DNA of 26,421 nt from Gemmatimonadales bacterium. Its GTDB lineage: Bacteria > Gemmatimonadota > Gemmatimonadetes > Palauibacterales > Palauibacteraceae. This document shows, in pieces, positions 15,145-21,884 of this stretch. The notes beneath the pieces are model-generated. The model was not told the origin of the DNA. It did no database searches and was given only the letters and a program-made list of their open reading frames with translations. Every line of letters starts with the position of its first letter. Position 1 is the stretch's first letter. The stretch lies in assembly GCA_030636765.1 (NCBI GenBank), contig DAOVWI010000009.1:1-26421 (forward strand), in the 5' to 3' direction. A program made the translations under genes and the position numbers.

Positions 15145-16288
15145 GAGTAATTGGAAGGAGACCGCGATCCGGTCGCAAGACGCCGAGGCATATCTCCTCC
15201 TCGAGGACGGGGAGTGTTACGAGGGCCGGCTGGCCGCCGGGCTGGATGGCGGCTTGGGCGAGGCCGTTTTCACCACCAACCACACGGGGTACCAGGAGGT
15301 CCTGACGGATCCGTCCTTCGCGGGACAGATCGTGGTTATGACGGCCCCGATGGTGGGGAACTACGGGACCCGCCACGAGGACGCGCAGTCCCGGCGTCCC
15401 TGGGTCGAAGGCTTCGTGGTGCGCCGCCTCTCCGACGGCGCACCGTGCGGTCGGGAACCGCTCCGCGCCTACTTGGGGCGCCACGAGATTCCCACACTCG
15501 TTGGCGCCGACACCCGGGCCATCACCCGACATATCCGAGAAGCCGGCGCCATGCGCGCCGGGATCTTCCGGGCGAGCGTGCCGCGGGCGGTGGCGTCATC
15601 ACGTGTGGCATCGGAGCCGGCGATGGCGGGGCGCGATCTGGCCACCGCCGTGACCACGCCGGAGGCGTACGAGTTGGATCCGCCGGGGGCGACGAACGGC
15701 CGGGTCGTATGCCTCGACTACGGAGTGAAGCGCCGGTCACTCGACCTCATCCGCGAAGCCGGTTACTCGGTGCTCGTGATGCCGGCTTCGACGGCGCTCG
15801 CCGATGTGCTCGCCGCCGGGCCGGCCGGTCTGTTCGTGTCGAACGGTCCGGGGGACCCCGACGCGGTACCGGACGCACCGGAGAAAATTCGCTCCGTGTC
15901 GGACGCCGGTGTGCCGGTATTCGGGATCTGTCTCGGTCTTCAGCTGATCGCCAAGGCGTTTGGAGGACGTACGTTCAAGCTGCCCTACGGACATCGCGGC
16001 GGGAACCATCCGGTGATGAAGCTGGACACCGGCACGGTCGAGATCACATCGCAGAACCACGGCTTTGCGGTGCTCGGCTCCTCGGAGACGGTCGACGGAG
16101 CAGCGGAGCTGCGGGTGAGCCACGTGAACCTCAACGATGGCACGATCGAGGGGCTGACCCACGGTTCCCGGGCCGTGTTCGCCGTCCAGTACCATCCGGA
16201 GTCCGCTCCCGGGCCGCACGACAGCCGCTATCTCTTCGAGCGCTTCGCCGAAGCGATGCGCACAACTGCAAGTACAGCAACCGGTTGA
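15143..16288 (+). CDS. carA: Carbamoyl-phosphate synthase small (glutaminase) subunit
   Basis: Releases ammonia from glutamine for carbamoyl phosphate synthesis (pyrimidines and arginine). The 381 residues show the N-terminal CarA domain with TNHTGYQEVLTDPSFAGQIV and NYG, then a class I glutaminase domain: FVSNGPGDP, catalytic Cys263 in GICLGLQ, and His351 and Glu353 in YHPES. ATG 15143 has AGGG eight bases upstream; GTG 15134 would add three residues. About 15 residues precede the usual family start, and a GGAAGGAG at 15153-15160 lies just inside the gene with no standard start codon after it. The large subunit carB is not adjacent; sppA follows, so carB must be elsewhere. The stop overlaps the sppA promoter. 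Confidence 0.95.
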   Translation: MSNWKETAIRSQDAEAYLLLEDGECYEGRLAAGLDGGLGEAVFTTNHTGYQEVLTDPSFAGQIVVMTAPMVGNYGTRHEDAQSRRPWVEGFVVRRLSDGAPCGREPLRAYLGRHEIPTLVGADTRAITRHIREAGAMRAGIFRASVPRAVASSRVASEPAMAGRDLATAVTTPEAYELDPPGATNGRVVCLDYGVKRRSLDLIREAGYSVLVMPASTALADVLAAGPAGLFVSNGPGDPDAVPDAPEKIRSVSDAGVPVFGICLGLQLIAKAFGGRTFKLPYGHRGGNHPVMKLDTGTVEITSQNHGFAVLGSSETVDGAAELRVSHVNLNDGTIEGLTHGSRAVFAVQYHPESAPGPHDSRYLFERFAEAMRTTASTATG

Positions 16289-16314
16289 CAGATTTCCCCC
16301 TTAGCGGCTAGCTT
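16285..16314 (+). promoter_or_regulatory. Candidate sigma-70-type promoter for sppA
   Basis: A perfect TTGACA at 16285-16290, an 18-base spacer, then TAGCTT at 16309-16314. It is the strongest -35 in the window and overlaps the carA stop codon. The expected start near 16321 leaves a leader of about 55 bases before sppA. Confidence 0.65.
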
Positions 16315-16327
16315 GTAACTGACCGGG

Positions 16328-16342
16328 CCTCCTCGAAGGAGG
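16328..16342 (+). promoter_or_regulatory. Leader hairpin before sppA holding an AGGAGG
   Basis: CCTCCT (16328-16333) pairs with AGGAGG (16337-16342) around a CGA loop, a few bases after the expected transcript start. The AGGAGG is a perfect Shine-Dalgarno sequence, but it lies 34 bases from the sppA ATG with no start codon at working distance. It may protect the 5' end or be a short carA terminator remnant. Confidence 0.4.
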
Positions 16343-16376
16343 GGAGCACCTTTCGGGACCCGACCGCCGTGACGAG

Positions 16377-17282
16377 ATGGCTGACCAAGCGCGCCGTGCC
16401 GCCTTGCTGAGTATCGGGCTACTGCTGCTCGTGTTCGCAGGGGGTCTCTATTTCTCCTCCCGATTGCTGCTCGGCCGGTCCCCCTTTCCGTTCGGGGGAG
16501 GAAGTGTCGCGGTGCTACCGATCGGAGGCGTGATCTACGCGGAGCGATCGTTCGGTCGTGATCTGGTCAACCTCAGCGGACGGGACGATGTGAAGGCGTT
16601 CGTTCTCGAGATCCGGTCACCCGGCGGGAGCGTGGGTGCCTCCCAGGAGCTCTACGGTCAGGTGAAGCGGCTTCGAGAGGAGGATGCGAGGCCGGTGCTG
16701 GCGTGGATCGGCGACGTAGGCGCCTCCGGCGGTTACTACGTGGCCCTCGGCGCCGACAGCATCTTCGCGCTCCCCGGAAGCATCACCGGTTCGATCGGCG
16801 TGATCATGCAGTTTCCGCAGGCCGAGGAGCTGCTGCGAAAGGTTGGCGTCGAGATGCAGGTCGTGAAGAGCGGCGAGTTCAAGGACGTCGGATCCTTCGC
16901 CCGGCCTCTGACCGAAGCGGACCGTCTGGTTCTCGAGGAGCTCGTGAACGACGTCTATGAGCAGTTTGTCGGCGTCGTCGTAGAGAATCGCGGTCTTTCG
17001 AGGGAAGAGGTGGTTCGGGTGGCCGACGGACGAGTCATCTCCGGCGAGCGCGCCGTGGAGCTCGGTCTGGTCGACGGGCTGGGCACGTTGCAGGAGGCTA
17101 TCGACCGGGCGGGCCGGATGGCCGGATTGGGTGAGAACCCACCCACCGTTCGTCCTCGCCATCGGAAGATCGGCGTCTTCGACCTCCTCACCGGAGTCGC
17201 GGAGGGCACGGTCCGGAACTGGCTTCCCTGGATGAGGACCGCGTCAGCTTCCCATCCTCAGCTTCTCTATCTTTGGCGGTGA
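16377..17282 (+). CDS. sppA: Signal peptide peptidase SppA (short, S49 family)
   Basis: Membrane-anchored serine protease that degrades signal peptides after secretion. One N-terminal transmembrane segment (about 9-27) is followed by a periplasmic ClpP-like domain. The catalytic Ser117 lies in GDVGASGGYY and Lys169 in VKSGEFKDVGS, the Ser/Lys dyad of SppA. SPGGSVGASQ (81-90) and the GSIGVI segment agree. The length of 301 residues is that of the single-domain form (as in Bacillus), not the 67-kDa double-domain E. coli form. ATG 16377 has a weak ribosome binding site (GACGAG). The gene has its own promoter. The TGA stop lies within a 15-base tandem duplication that repeats an in-frame TGA. Confidence 0.93.
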   Translation: MADQARRAALLSIGLLLLVFAGGLYFSSRLLLGRSPFPFGGGSVAVLPIGGVIYAERSFGRDLVNLSGRDDVKAFVLEIRSPGGSVGASQELYGQVKRLREEDARPVLAWIGDVGASGGYYVALGADSIFALPGSITGSIGVIMQFPQAEELLRKVGVEMQVVKSGEFKDVGSFARPLTEADRLVLEELVNDVYEQFVGVVVENRGLSREEVVRVADGRVISGERAVELGLVDGLGTLQEAIDRAGRMAGLGENPPTVRPRHRKIGVFDLLTGVAEGTVRNWLPWMRTASASHPQLLYLWR

Positions 17283-17302
17283 CGCACTTGGCGGTGACGC
17301 GG
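17273..17302 (+). repeat. 15-bp tandem duplication over the sppA stop
   Basis: TTGGCGGTGACGC occurs at 17273-17285 and 17288-17300; the 15-base units agree at 13 of 15 positions. The sppA TGA (17280-17282) is therefore repeated in frame at 17295-17297. Confidence 0.9.
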
Positions 17303-17387
17303 AGCCGCGCGTGCGATGTGACAGCCACGATATGGCGGGCTCGATAAGGCGAAGGCGTACGGACGCACCCAGCTGGAGGGAGACAAG

Positions 17388-17777
17388 ATGACCAAGGCGG
17401 ATCTGGTGGAACGGGTCTACGAGGCGATCGGGCCGGGCGTCACCAAGAAGGACTGCGCCGCGATCATCGACGCCTTTCTGAACGCGGTGAAGCAGGCTCT
17501 GGCGAGCGGCCAACACATCGAGATCCGAGGCTTCGGAACCTTCAAGGTACGTCACCGAAAGCCGAGGCTAGCTCGCAACCCGAGGACCGGGGATCCGGTG
17601 CACGTGCCGTCGCGGGCCGTGCCCGTATTCAAGCCTTCTCGCCTGTTCAAGGAAGAAGTCGCAGCGGAGACGGTGCGCGCGGCCGAAGCCCCGGCCGAGA
17701 GTCCACCGGAGCCCCCACCGCCGAAAGATCCCTGGGGCGGAGGCAGCAGCGGTGGTTGGAGCGGCTCGACGTTTTGA
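17388..17777 (+). CDS. HU/IHF-family DNA-binding protein with C-terminal tail
   Basis: Nucleoid protein that bends DNA. Residues 1-90 form a complete HU fold: two N-terminal helices (MTKADLVERVYEAI...), the IEIRGFGTFKVRHRKPR strand segment (44-60), and the DNA-intercalating arm RNPRTGDPVHVPSRAVPVFKPS (64-85). A 39-residue tail follows (91-129), first acidic and then Pro-rich, ending in a Gly/Ser/Trp stretch; ordinary HU proteins stop near 90. Its role is unknown; it could carry protein contacts. ATG 17388 has a strong GGAGGGAG site. The 105-base upstream gap contains the sppA tandem repeat, and I see no clear promoter. Convergent with the aminotransferase gene, 36 bases away. HU alpha, beta or IHF cannot be told apart. 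Confidence 0.9.
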   Translation: MTKADLVERVYEAIGPGVTKKDCAAIIDAFLNAVKQALASGQHIEIRGFGTFKVRHRKPRLARNPRTGDPVHVPSRAVPVFKPSRLFKEEVAAETVRAAEAPAESPPEPPPPKDPWGGGSSGGWSGSTF

Positions 17778-17813
17778 CGTTCTTGCAGGCTGCTGGCCGC
17801 GCAGGGTCTGTCC

Positions 17814-18992
17814 TCAGCCCTCTAGGTAGCGAGCCACTCGATCCAGGCCTTCCTCCAGGACGCTCTGGGCCACGGCGAAGTTGAAGCGGAGATAGCCGGG
17901 TGAACCGAAAGGCTCGCCCGGCACGCAGGCCACACCAGCCTCCAGCAGTTCTTCGGCCATCTGGGCCGAGGAACGCTTGCCCGCGATCTTCGCGAACAGG
18001 TAGATCCCCCCCTCCGGCTTCCGCACCTCCAGCCCGGGTAGCCGATCGAGCTTCTCGACCCCCAGCACCCGGTTCCGCTCCAGAAGGCGCACGAACTCTC
18101 CGATAGCGGCCTCCCGCTCCTCTCTGCGCCCGAACGCCGCCGCCGCCGCGTACTGCGAGGGAGAAGCAGCCCCCGAGGTCGTCTGGCTCTGAAGGTCCGC
18201 CGCTGCCCCGATCAGCTCGGCCGGACCCTCCGCGAAACCGATTCTCCAGCCCGTCATGGCGAACGCCTTGGACACGCCGTCAAGCAGGACCACGTGCTCG
18301 GGGCGCTCGGCAACATCGTAGACGGATGGAGCCGAGGGCCCCTCGTAGTACAGCCGCCGGTAGATCTCGTCCGAGAGGAGCCAGATGCCGTGGCGGCCAC
18401 ACCACTCGGTCAATTCCTCGATGAGCGCGAAGGGATAAACGGCACCGGTCGGGTTGCTCGGGCTGTTGATGATCAGTCCGCGGGTGCGCGAGCCGCGGAG
18501 CTCCTCGAGCGCGGCAACGGTGATCTGAAAGCCGTCCTCCCAGGTCGTGGGAAACACGACCGGCGCAGCGCCCGTGAGCCGCACGGCAGTGACGTAGGTG
18601 GGCCAGCCCGGCGAAGGCACGAGCACCTCGTCGCCGGCTTCGAACAGGCAGAACAGACAGTTGAAGAGGGCCTGCTTCACGCCGGCGCTCACCAGCACGC
18701 GCGATGGATCTCCGGAAGCGTGTCCGCACGTCTGCTGGAGATAGGCCGCCACGGCCGACCGCAACTCGGGCACTCCGGGCGTGGGCGGGTACTTCGTCCA
18801 CCCCTCCTCGATGGCGTGGATACCCGCTTTTGCGGCGAAGGCGGGCGTCGGGAACGCGGGCTCCCCTGCCGAAAGGTCGATGATGGAGTGCCCAGCGGCG
18901 CGGAGCTCCCGGGCCCGGGCCGCGAAGGCGAGCGTTGCCGACGGTTCCAGGGCATCGATATTGCTGGAGAAGCGCACGGGCTGGTCGGTCAC
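17814..18992 (-). CDS. Pyridoxal-phosphate aminotransferase, class I/II (aspartate aminotransferase-like)
   Basis: Transfers amino groups between an amino acid, probably aspartate, and a 2-oxo acid. PLP-binding residues are visible in 392 residues: Lys242 in LLDGVSKAFAMTGWRIGF, NSPSNPTG (176-183), Asp208 and Tyr211 in SDEIY, Arg250, and the C-terminal substrate arginine in YLRFNFA. The N-terminal segment IDLSAGEPAFPTPAF is that of subgroup I-gamma/AspC-like enzymes of thermophiles and many Gram-negatives. I start at GTG 18992; GTG 18977 (VRFSSN) fits the family start equally well and has GGGGTG upstream. The frame is open to 19124, but the extra 44 residues look like read-through and overlap the promoter of the gene on the other strand. 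Exact substrate unknown. Confidence 0.9.
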   Translation of the reverse strand: MTDQPVRFSSNIDALEPSATLAFAARARELRAAGHSIIDLSAGEPAFPTPAFAAKAGIHAIEEGWTKYPPTPGVPELRSAVAAYLQQTCGHASGDPSRVLVSAGVKQALFNCLFCLFEAGDEVLVPSPGWPTYVTAVRLTGAAPVVFPTTWEDGFQITVAALEELRGSRTRGLIINSPSNPTGAVYPFALIEELTEWCGRHGIWLLSDEIYRRLYYEGPSAPSVYDVAERPEHVVLLDGVSKAFAMTGWRIGFAEGPAELIGAAADLQSQTTSGAASPSQYAAAAAFGRREEREAAIGEFVRLLERNRVLGVEKLDRLPGLEVRKPEGGIYLFAKIAGKRSSAQMAEELLEAGVACVPGEPFGSPGYLRFNFAVAQSVLEEGLDRVARYLEG

Positions 18993-19032
18993 CCCGCGGC
19001 CTGATGGGCGGAGGGCTCGGGCAGGGCGCAAA

Positions 19033-19061
19033 TTGAAGGGGTGTTCCGCATGCGCTACCTT
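19033..19061 (+). promoter_or_regulatory. Candidate promoter for the 19173 gene and moaDE
   Basis: TTGAAG (19033-19038), a 17-base spacer, TACCTT (19056-19061). It resembles the TTGnnn/TAGCTT promoters of secG, sppA and mdh. It lies in the gap between the divergent aminotransferase and the 19173 gene. Confidence 0.45.
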
Positions 19062-19172
19062 CCAACCGGAGATGTGTGGCGGGGGCACCGAACGGCGCGA
19101 CCGTCGCCGCTGAGGCGGGATCATACCGGTCCCGAAGACAGGGCGTCAAGCAAGGTGAGACGACGCGCGGAC

Positions 19173-19439
19173 ATGACGAACCAGACGACCACGACCCTTT
19201 CCGCCGCCGAGGTCCTTTCGGCGGCGAAGCGGTTCTTCACCGGGAGGGAAGCGATCCAACCGGCGTGGATCGAAGCCGAAAGCGAGACGCACGTGAGCTT
19301 CGCGACCTTCCGGAGCAACGTCCTCGTATCCGCGTTCCCGGACCCAGAGCAGGAAGGGATGACCCGGGTGCGGGCATCGACCCTTCGCGATGAGGCCGCG
19401 GTCGGGAAGTTCCTCACCTACCTGAGCAGGGCGTCGTGA
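19173..19439 (+). CDS. Small protein of unknown function before moaDE
   Basis: I do not recognise this 88-residue protein. It is soluble, with no signal peptide, membrane segment or metal-binding motif. A Ser/Thr-rich start leads into a predicted helix (AAEVLSAAKRFFTG), then alternating strand-like segments (THVSFATFRSNVLVSAFP, MTRVRASTL) and a final helix (AVGKFLTYLSRA). This could be a compact alpha/beta fold. ATG 19173 has AAGGTGAG about 13 bases upstream; GTG 19155 in the same frame is an alternative. The stop overlaps the moaD GTG (GTGA), so it is coupled to molybdopterin synthase genes and downstream of a candidate promoter. A role in molybdenum cofactor work is only a guess from position. 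Confidence 0.75.
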   Translation: MTNQTTTTLSAAEVLSAAKRFFTGREAIQPAWIEAESETHVSFATFRSNVLVSAFPDPEQEGMTRVRASTLRDEAAVGKFLTYLSRAS

Positions 19440-19678
19440 GATTGAGCGTGCTCCTCTTCGCCTACTACCGCGAGCTGGTGCCCGCCCCCTCGGTGGAGCT
19501 CGAGGTGAGGACGGGTGCGACCGTGCGCGAGGCCATCGCGCGCTTGCGGGAGATGCCGGGCTGGGAGGGCCTTCCGGAGGAGCCGACGGTGGCTGTGAAC
19601 CGGGAGTACAGTCGGCCGGACCAGGAGCTCCACGCCGGTGACGAGCTCGCGCTCATCCCGCCGGTGGCCGGCGGATGA
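19436..19678 (+). CDS. moaD: Molybdopterin synthase small subunit MoaD
   Basis: Ubiquitin-like sulfur carrier, 80 residues, ending in the required Gly-Gly (PPVAGG, 79-80), which is adenylated and thiocarboxylated by MoeB. VLLFAYYRELV at the N-terminus, the TVREAIARL helix, AVNREY, and the final ELALIPPVAGG are typical of MoaD rather than ThiS. GTG 19436 overlaps the stop of the preceding gene, and its own stop overlaps the moaE ATG (ATGA), so the pair is made together. moaA, moaC and moeB are not in this window. Confidence 0.9.
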   Translation: MRLSVLLFAYYRELVPAPSVELEVRTGATVREAIARLREMPGWEGLPEEPTVAVNREYSRPDQELHAGDELALIPPVAGG

Positions 19679-20160
19679 AGGCCACCGGAGATCGGACCAA
19701 GGCTCCCACCGGCGATCCGGATCCCTGCTCCGTGTCGGCCCGCATCACGGAAGAGCCAATCCAGACCGACCGGCTTCTCGACTTGGGATCCCGGGCTGAC
19801 GGGGCGCTGCTTCTGTTCGTCGGCCGCGTTCGGGATCACAATGACGGGCGATCGGTGGCCCGGCTCCGTTACGAGGCGTACGCCGAGATGGCGGAGAGGG
19901 AGCTGGAGGCGATCCTTCGCGAGGCCGCCGACCGGTGCCAGGTCACTCGAATCGAGGCCGTCCACCGTACGGGAGAGCTGGAGATCGGGGAGGCGAGCGT
20001 GGCGATCGCCGTTGCCTCACCGCACCGCGCGGCGGCATTCGAGGCATCACGCTACGTGATCGAAGAGATCAAGAAGCGGCTCCCAGTGTGGAAGCGGGAG
20101 GCGTACGCAGATGGATCCGACGCCTGGGTCCGCGCCGCGTCCGATGGCCCGCCACGATGA
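19675..20160 (+). CDS. moaE: Molybdopterin synthase large subunit MoaE
   Basis: Catalytic subunit that uses the MoaD thiocarboxylate to convert cyclic pyranopterin monophosphate to molybdopterin. In 161 residues: ALLLFVGRVRDHNDG (44-58), LRYEAYAEMAERE, HRTGELEIGEASVAIAV, and the end segment SPHRAAAFEASRYVIEEIKKRLPVWKRE with the conserved Lys and Arg of the active site. It has about 20 extra N-terminal residues before the usual start; ATG 19675 fits because it overlaps moaD. The molybdenum cofactor made would serve molybdoenzymes that are not encoded here. Confidence 0.93.
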   Translation: MKATGDRTKAPTGDPDPCSVSARITEEPIQTDRLLDLGSRADGALLLFVGRVRDHNDGRSVARLRYEAYAEMAERELEAILREAADRCQVTRIEAVHRTGELEIGEASVAIAVASPHRAAAFEASRYVIEEIKKRLPVWKREAYADGSDAWVRAASDGPPR

Positions 20161-20181
20161 GAGACCAGTGAGAGGACCGCG

Positions 20182-20418
20182 ATGACCTACGAGGAGAGAC
20201 AGCTTCACCGGGAGCTCGGCGAAGCGCTGGAGGAGTTGCGGCAGGACCTGAGCACCGGCGACCCCTCCGAACCGCTGACGCGTGCCGAAGCCCTGCGCAT
20301 GGTGGAACTCATCGAGGCCGCGCTCGAGCGCGTGAGCCCTGAGCGCTGGGATCACTACCTCACGGTGATCGCGGACGAGGTTACTCGACGCGTCGGAAGC
20401 TTGCCCACGGCTCTTTAG
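20182..20418 (+). CDS. Small helical protein of unknown function
   Basis: A 78-residue acidic protein I cannot assign. It appears all-helical: MTYEERQLHRELGEALEELRQDL, then LTRAEALRMVELIEAALERV, then DHYLTVIADEVTRRVGSL. No cysteine, signal peptide or membrane segment. The heptad-like Leu/Glu spacing suggests a helical bundle or coiled coil. ATG 20182 follows GAGAGGACC at suitable distance, 21 bases after moaE, so it probably belongs to the moaDE transcript. The candidate mdh promoter begins soon after its stop. GC content and codon use match the neighbours, so I think it is a real gene. Confidence 0.7.
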   Translation: MTYEERQLHRELGEALEELRQDLSTGDPSEPLTRAEALRMVELIEAALERVSPERWDHYLTVIADEVTRRVGSLPTAL

Positions 20419-20435
20419 CCCGCGCCTTTTCGACC

Positions 20436-20465
20436 TTGCGCCGGGCGCTCCGGGAAGGGTAGCTT
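20436..20465 (+). promoter_or_regulatory. Candidate promoter for mdh-sdhCDAB
   Basis: TTGCGC (20436-20441), an 18-base spacer, TAGCTT (20460-20465), in the 132-base gap before mdh. The layout equals that of the sppA promoter. The predicted leader of about 80 bases includes a possible 29-codon reading frame (20474-20563). Confidence 0.5.
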
Positions 20466-20473
20466 CGCCCCGG

Positions 20474-20563
20474 ATGCGTCCATCGTACCTCACGATTCTC
20501 CAGCCACGACCCGAGAGCCGCACGCCGGCCGGACACGGGGGGAAGACCGCTTGGACAGAATAA
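20474..20563 (+). other. Possible leader reading frame overlapping the mdh start
   Basis: An ATG at 20474 opens 29 codons ending at TAA 20561-20563, 13 bases inside mdh. No good ribosome binding site precedes it. It could be a chance frame in the mdh leader, or could couple translation to the TTG-started mdh. Confidence 0.2.
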
Positions 20564-21489
20564 CCGTGGTGGGCGCCGGGCACGTCGGTGCGACGACGGC
20601 GCAGCGAATCGCCGAGCGGGAGCTCGCCCGCGAGGTTCTCCTCATCGACGTCGTCCCCGGACTTCCCGAGGGAAAGGCACTCGACCAGTGGGAGTCCGCA
20701 CCGGTCGAGGGATTCGACACGCGGCTCCGGGGCTTGTCGAGCTACGAGGAGACGGCAGGTTCGGGGGTCTATGTCGTGACGGCCGGGCTCGCCCGGAAAC
20801 CGGGCATGAGCCGCTCGGACCTTGTCATGAAGAACGCGGCAATCATCCGCAGCATCGCGAAAGAGATCGCCGCCCACAGCCCCCAGGCCATCATCCTGAT
20901 GGTCACGAACCCGCTGGACGTCATGGCGTATGTGGCCAAGGAGACGACGGGCTTCGATCGGCAACGCGTGATCGGAATGGCCGGCATACTCGACACGGCC
21001 CGCTTCCGCAGCTTCATCGCGCTCGAGCTGGACGTGAGCGTGCAGGACGTGCAGGCGCTCGTGCTCGGAGGCCATGGCGACAGCATGGTGCCGCTGGTCA
21101 GCTCCGTATCGGTCGGCGGCATCCCCCTCACGCAGATGCTCGATGAGGAGCGTATCGAGGCCCTGGTCGAACGAACGCGAAAGGGAGGCGGAGAGATCGT
21201 CTCGCTCCTCAAGAGTGGGAGTGCCTACTACGCTCCGTCGGCTGCCGTGACGCAGATGTGCGAATCGATCGTCCGCGACAAGAAGCGCGTGCTCCCCTGT
21301 TCGGTCTGGCTCGAGGGCGAGTACGGGCTGGAGGGGCTCTTTCTGGGCGTCCCGTGCAAGCTCGGGCAAGTCGGCCTGGAGGGGATCCTGGAGGCCGAGC
21401 TAACGGCTGGCGAGCGATCCGCACTCGAGCGCTCGGCGGCGGAGGTGAAAGAGACGATGGAAGCTCTGTCGGCTGGCGAAGCCGCATGA
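20551..21489 (+). CDS. mdh: Malate dehydrogenase (LDH-like type)
   Basis: Oxidises malate to oxaloacetate with NAD+. The 312 residues contain the Rossmann motif GAGHVGATTA (8-17), acidic Asp33 for NAD, and the active-site loop GLARKPGMSRSD (79-90) whose Arg82 marks malate rather than lactate specificity. VTNPLDVM (118-125), Asp148, Arg152 and catalytic His175 in GGHGDSMVP complete the site. It belongs to the LDH-like MDH group common in Gemmatimonadota, Chlorobi and Bacillus. TTG 20551 is the only start that matches the family N-terminus and is preceded by GGGGGGAAG. Its stop overlaps the sdhC ATG, placing two consecutive TCA-cycle steps (succinate to fumarate, malate to oxaloacetate) in one transcript. 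Confidence 0.95.
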   Translation: MDRITVVGAGHVGATTAQRIAERELAREVLLIDVVPGLPEGKALDQWESAPVEGFDTRLRGLSSYEETAGSGVYVVTAGLARKPGMSRSDLVMKNAAIIRSIAKEIAAHSPQAIILMVTNPLDVMAYVAKETTGFDRQRVIGMAGILDTARFRSFIALELDVSVQDVQALVLGGHGDSMVPLVSSVSVGGIPLTQMLDEERIEALVERTRKGGGEIVSLLKSGSAYYAPSAAVTQMCESIVRDKKRVLPCSVWLEGEYGLEGLFLGVPCKLGQVGLEGILEAELTAGERSALERSAAEVKETMEALSAGEAA

Positions 21490-21884
21490 GCCAGCCGACG
21501 AACGTCGGTCTCCGGAGTTGGATCGGGTACCGCGGCGGAAGCGGATACCTGCTGTGGCTGCTTCACCGTGCGACGGGGCTGGGAGTGCTGATGTTCCTCG
21601 CCCTGCACATCGTCGACATCTTCCTCTTGGGCTTCGGGGAGGATGTGTTCAACAAGCTCCTCTTCCTCTACCGGGCCCCGTGGGCCAGGGCGATGGAGGT
21701 TTTTCTTCTCTTCGGCGTGACCTTCCATGCCATGAACGGCCTGCGGATCATCATCCAGGACGCTTTTCCCCGAACCTGGCTGCACCAGCGTCGGCTCGTG
21801 GCCGTCGAAGTCGTGCTCTTCCTGGCCGTCTTTCTTCCGGTGGCCTGGATCATGGTGGCCGACTTCCTCGGGGGCGCAGGATGA
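21486..21884 (+). CDS. sdhC: Succinate dehydrogenase cytochrome b subunit (SdhC-like)
   Basis: Membrane anchor of complex II, 132 residues with three hydrophobic helices (about 24-46, 67-90, 101-127). LLHRATGLGVLMFLALHI contains the conserved Ser/His-Arg quinone-site segment and a likely heme-ligand His. FHAMNGLRII is a second conserved block. ATG 21486 overlaps the mdh stop, and its TGA overlaps the sdhD ATG (ATGA). Assignment as SdhC versus SdhD rests on gene order and the HRxTG motif. Confidence 0.88.
   Translation: MSQPTNVGLRSWIGYRGGSGYLLWLLHRATGLGVLMFLALHIVDIFLLGFGEDVFNKLLFLYRAPWARAMEVFLLFGVTFHAMNGLRIIIQDAFPRTWLHQRRLVAVEVVLFLAVFLPVAWIMVADFLGGAG

Noticed and set aside
17778..17813. Possible terminator between hup and the aminotransferase gene
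   Set aside because: Only a four-base CTGC/GCAG dyad and no T-run; too weak to list.
18993..19124. 44-residue N-terminal extension of the aminotransferase
   Set aside because: Not family-like and overlaps the promoter region of the plus-strand gene; GTG 18992 or 18977 is better.
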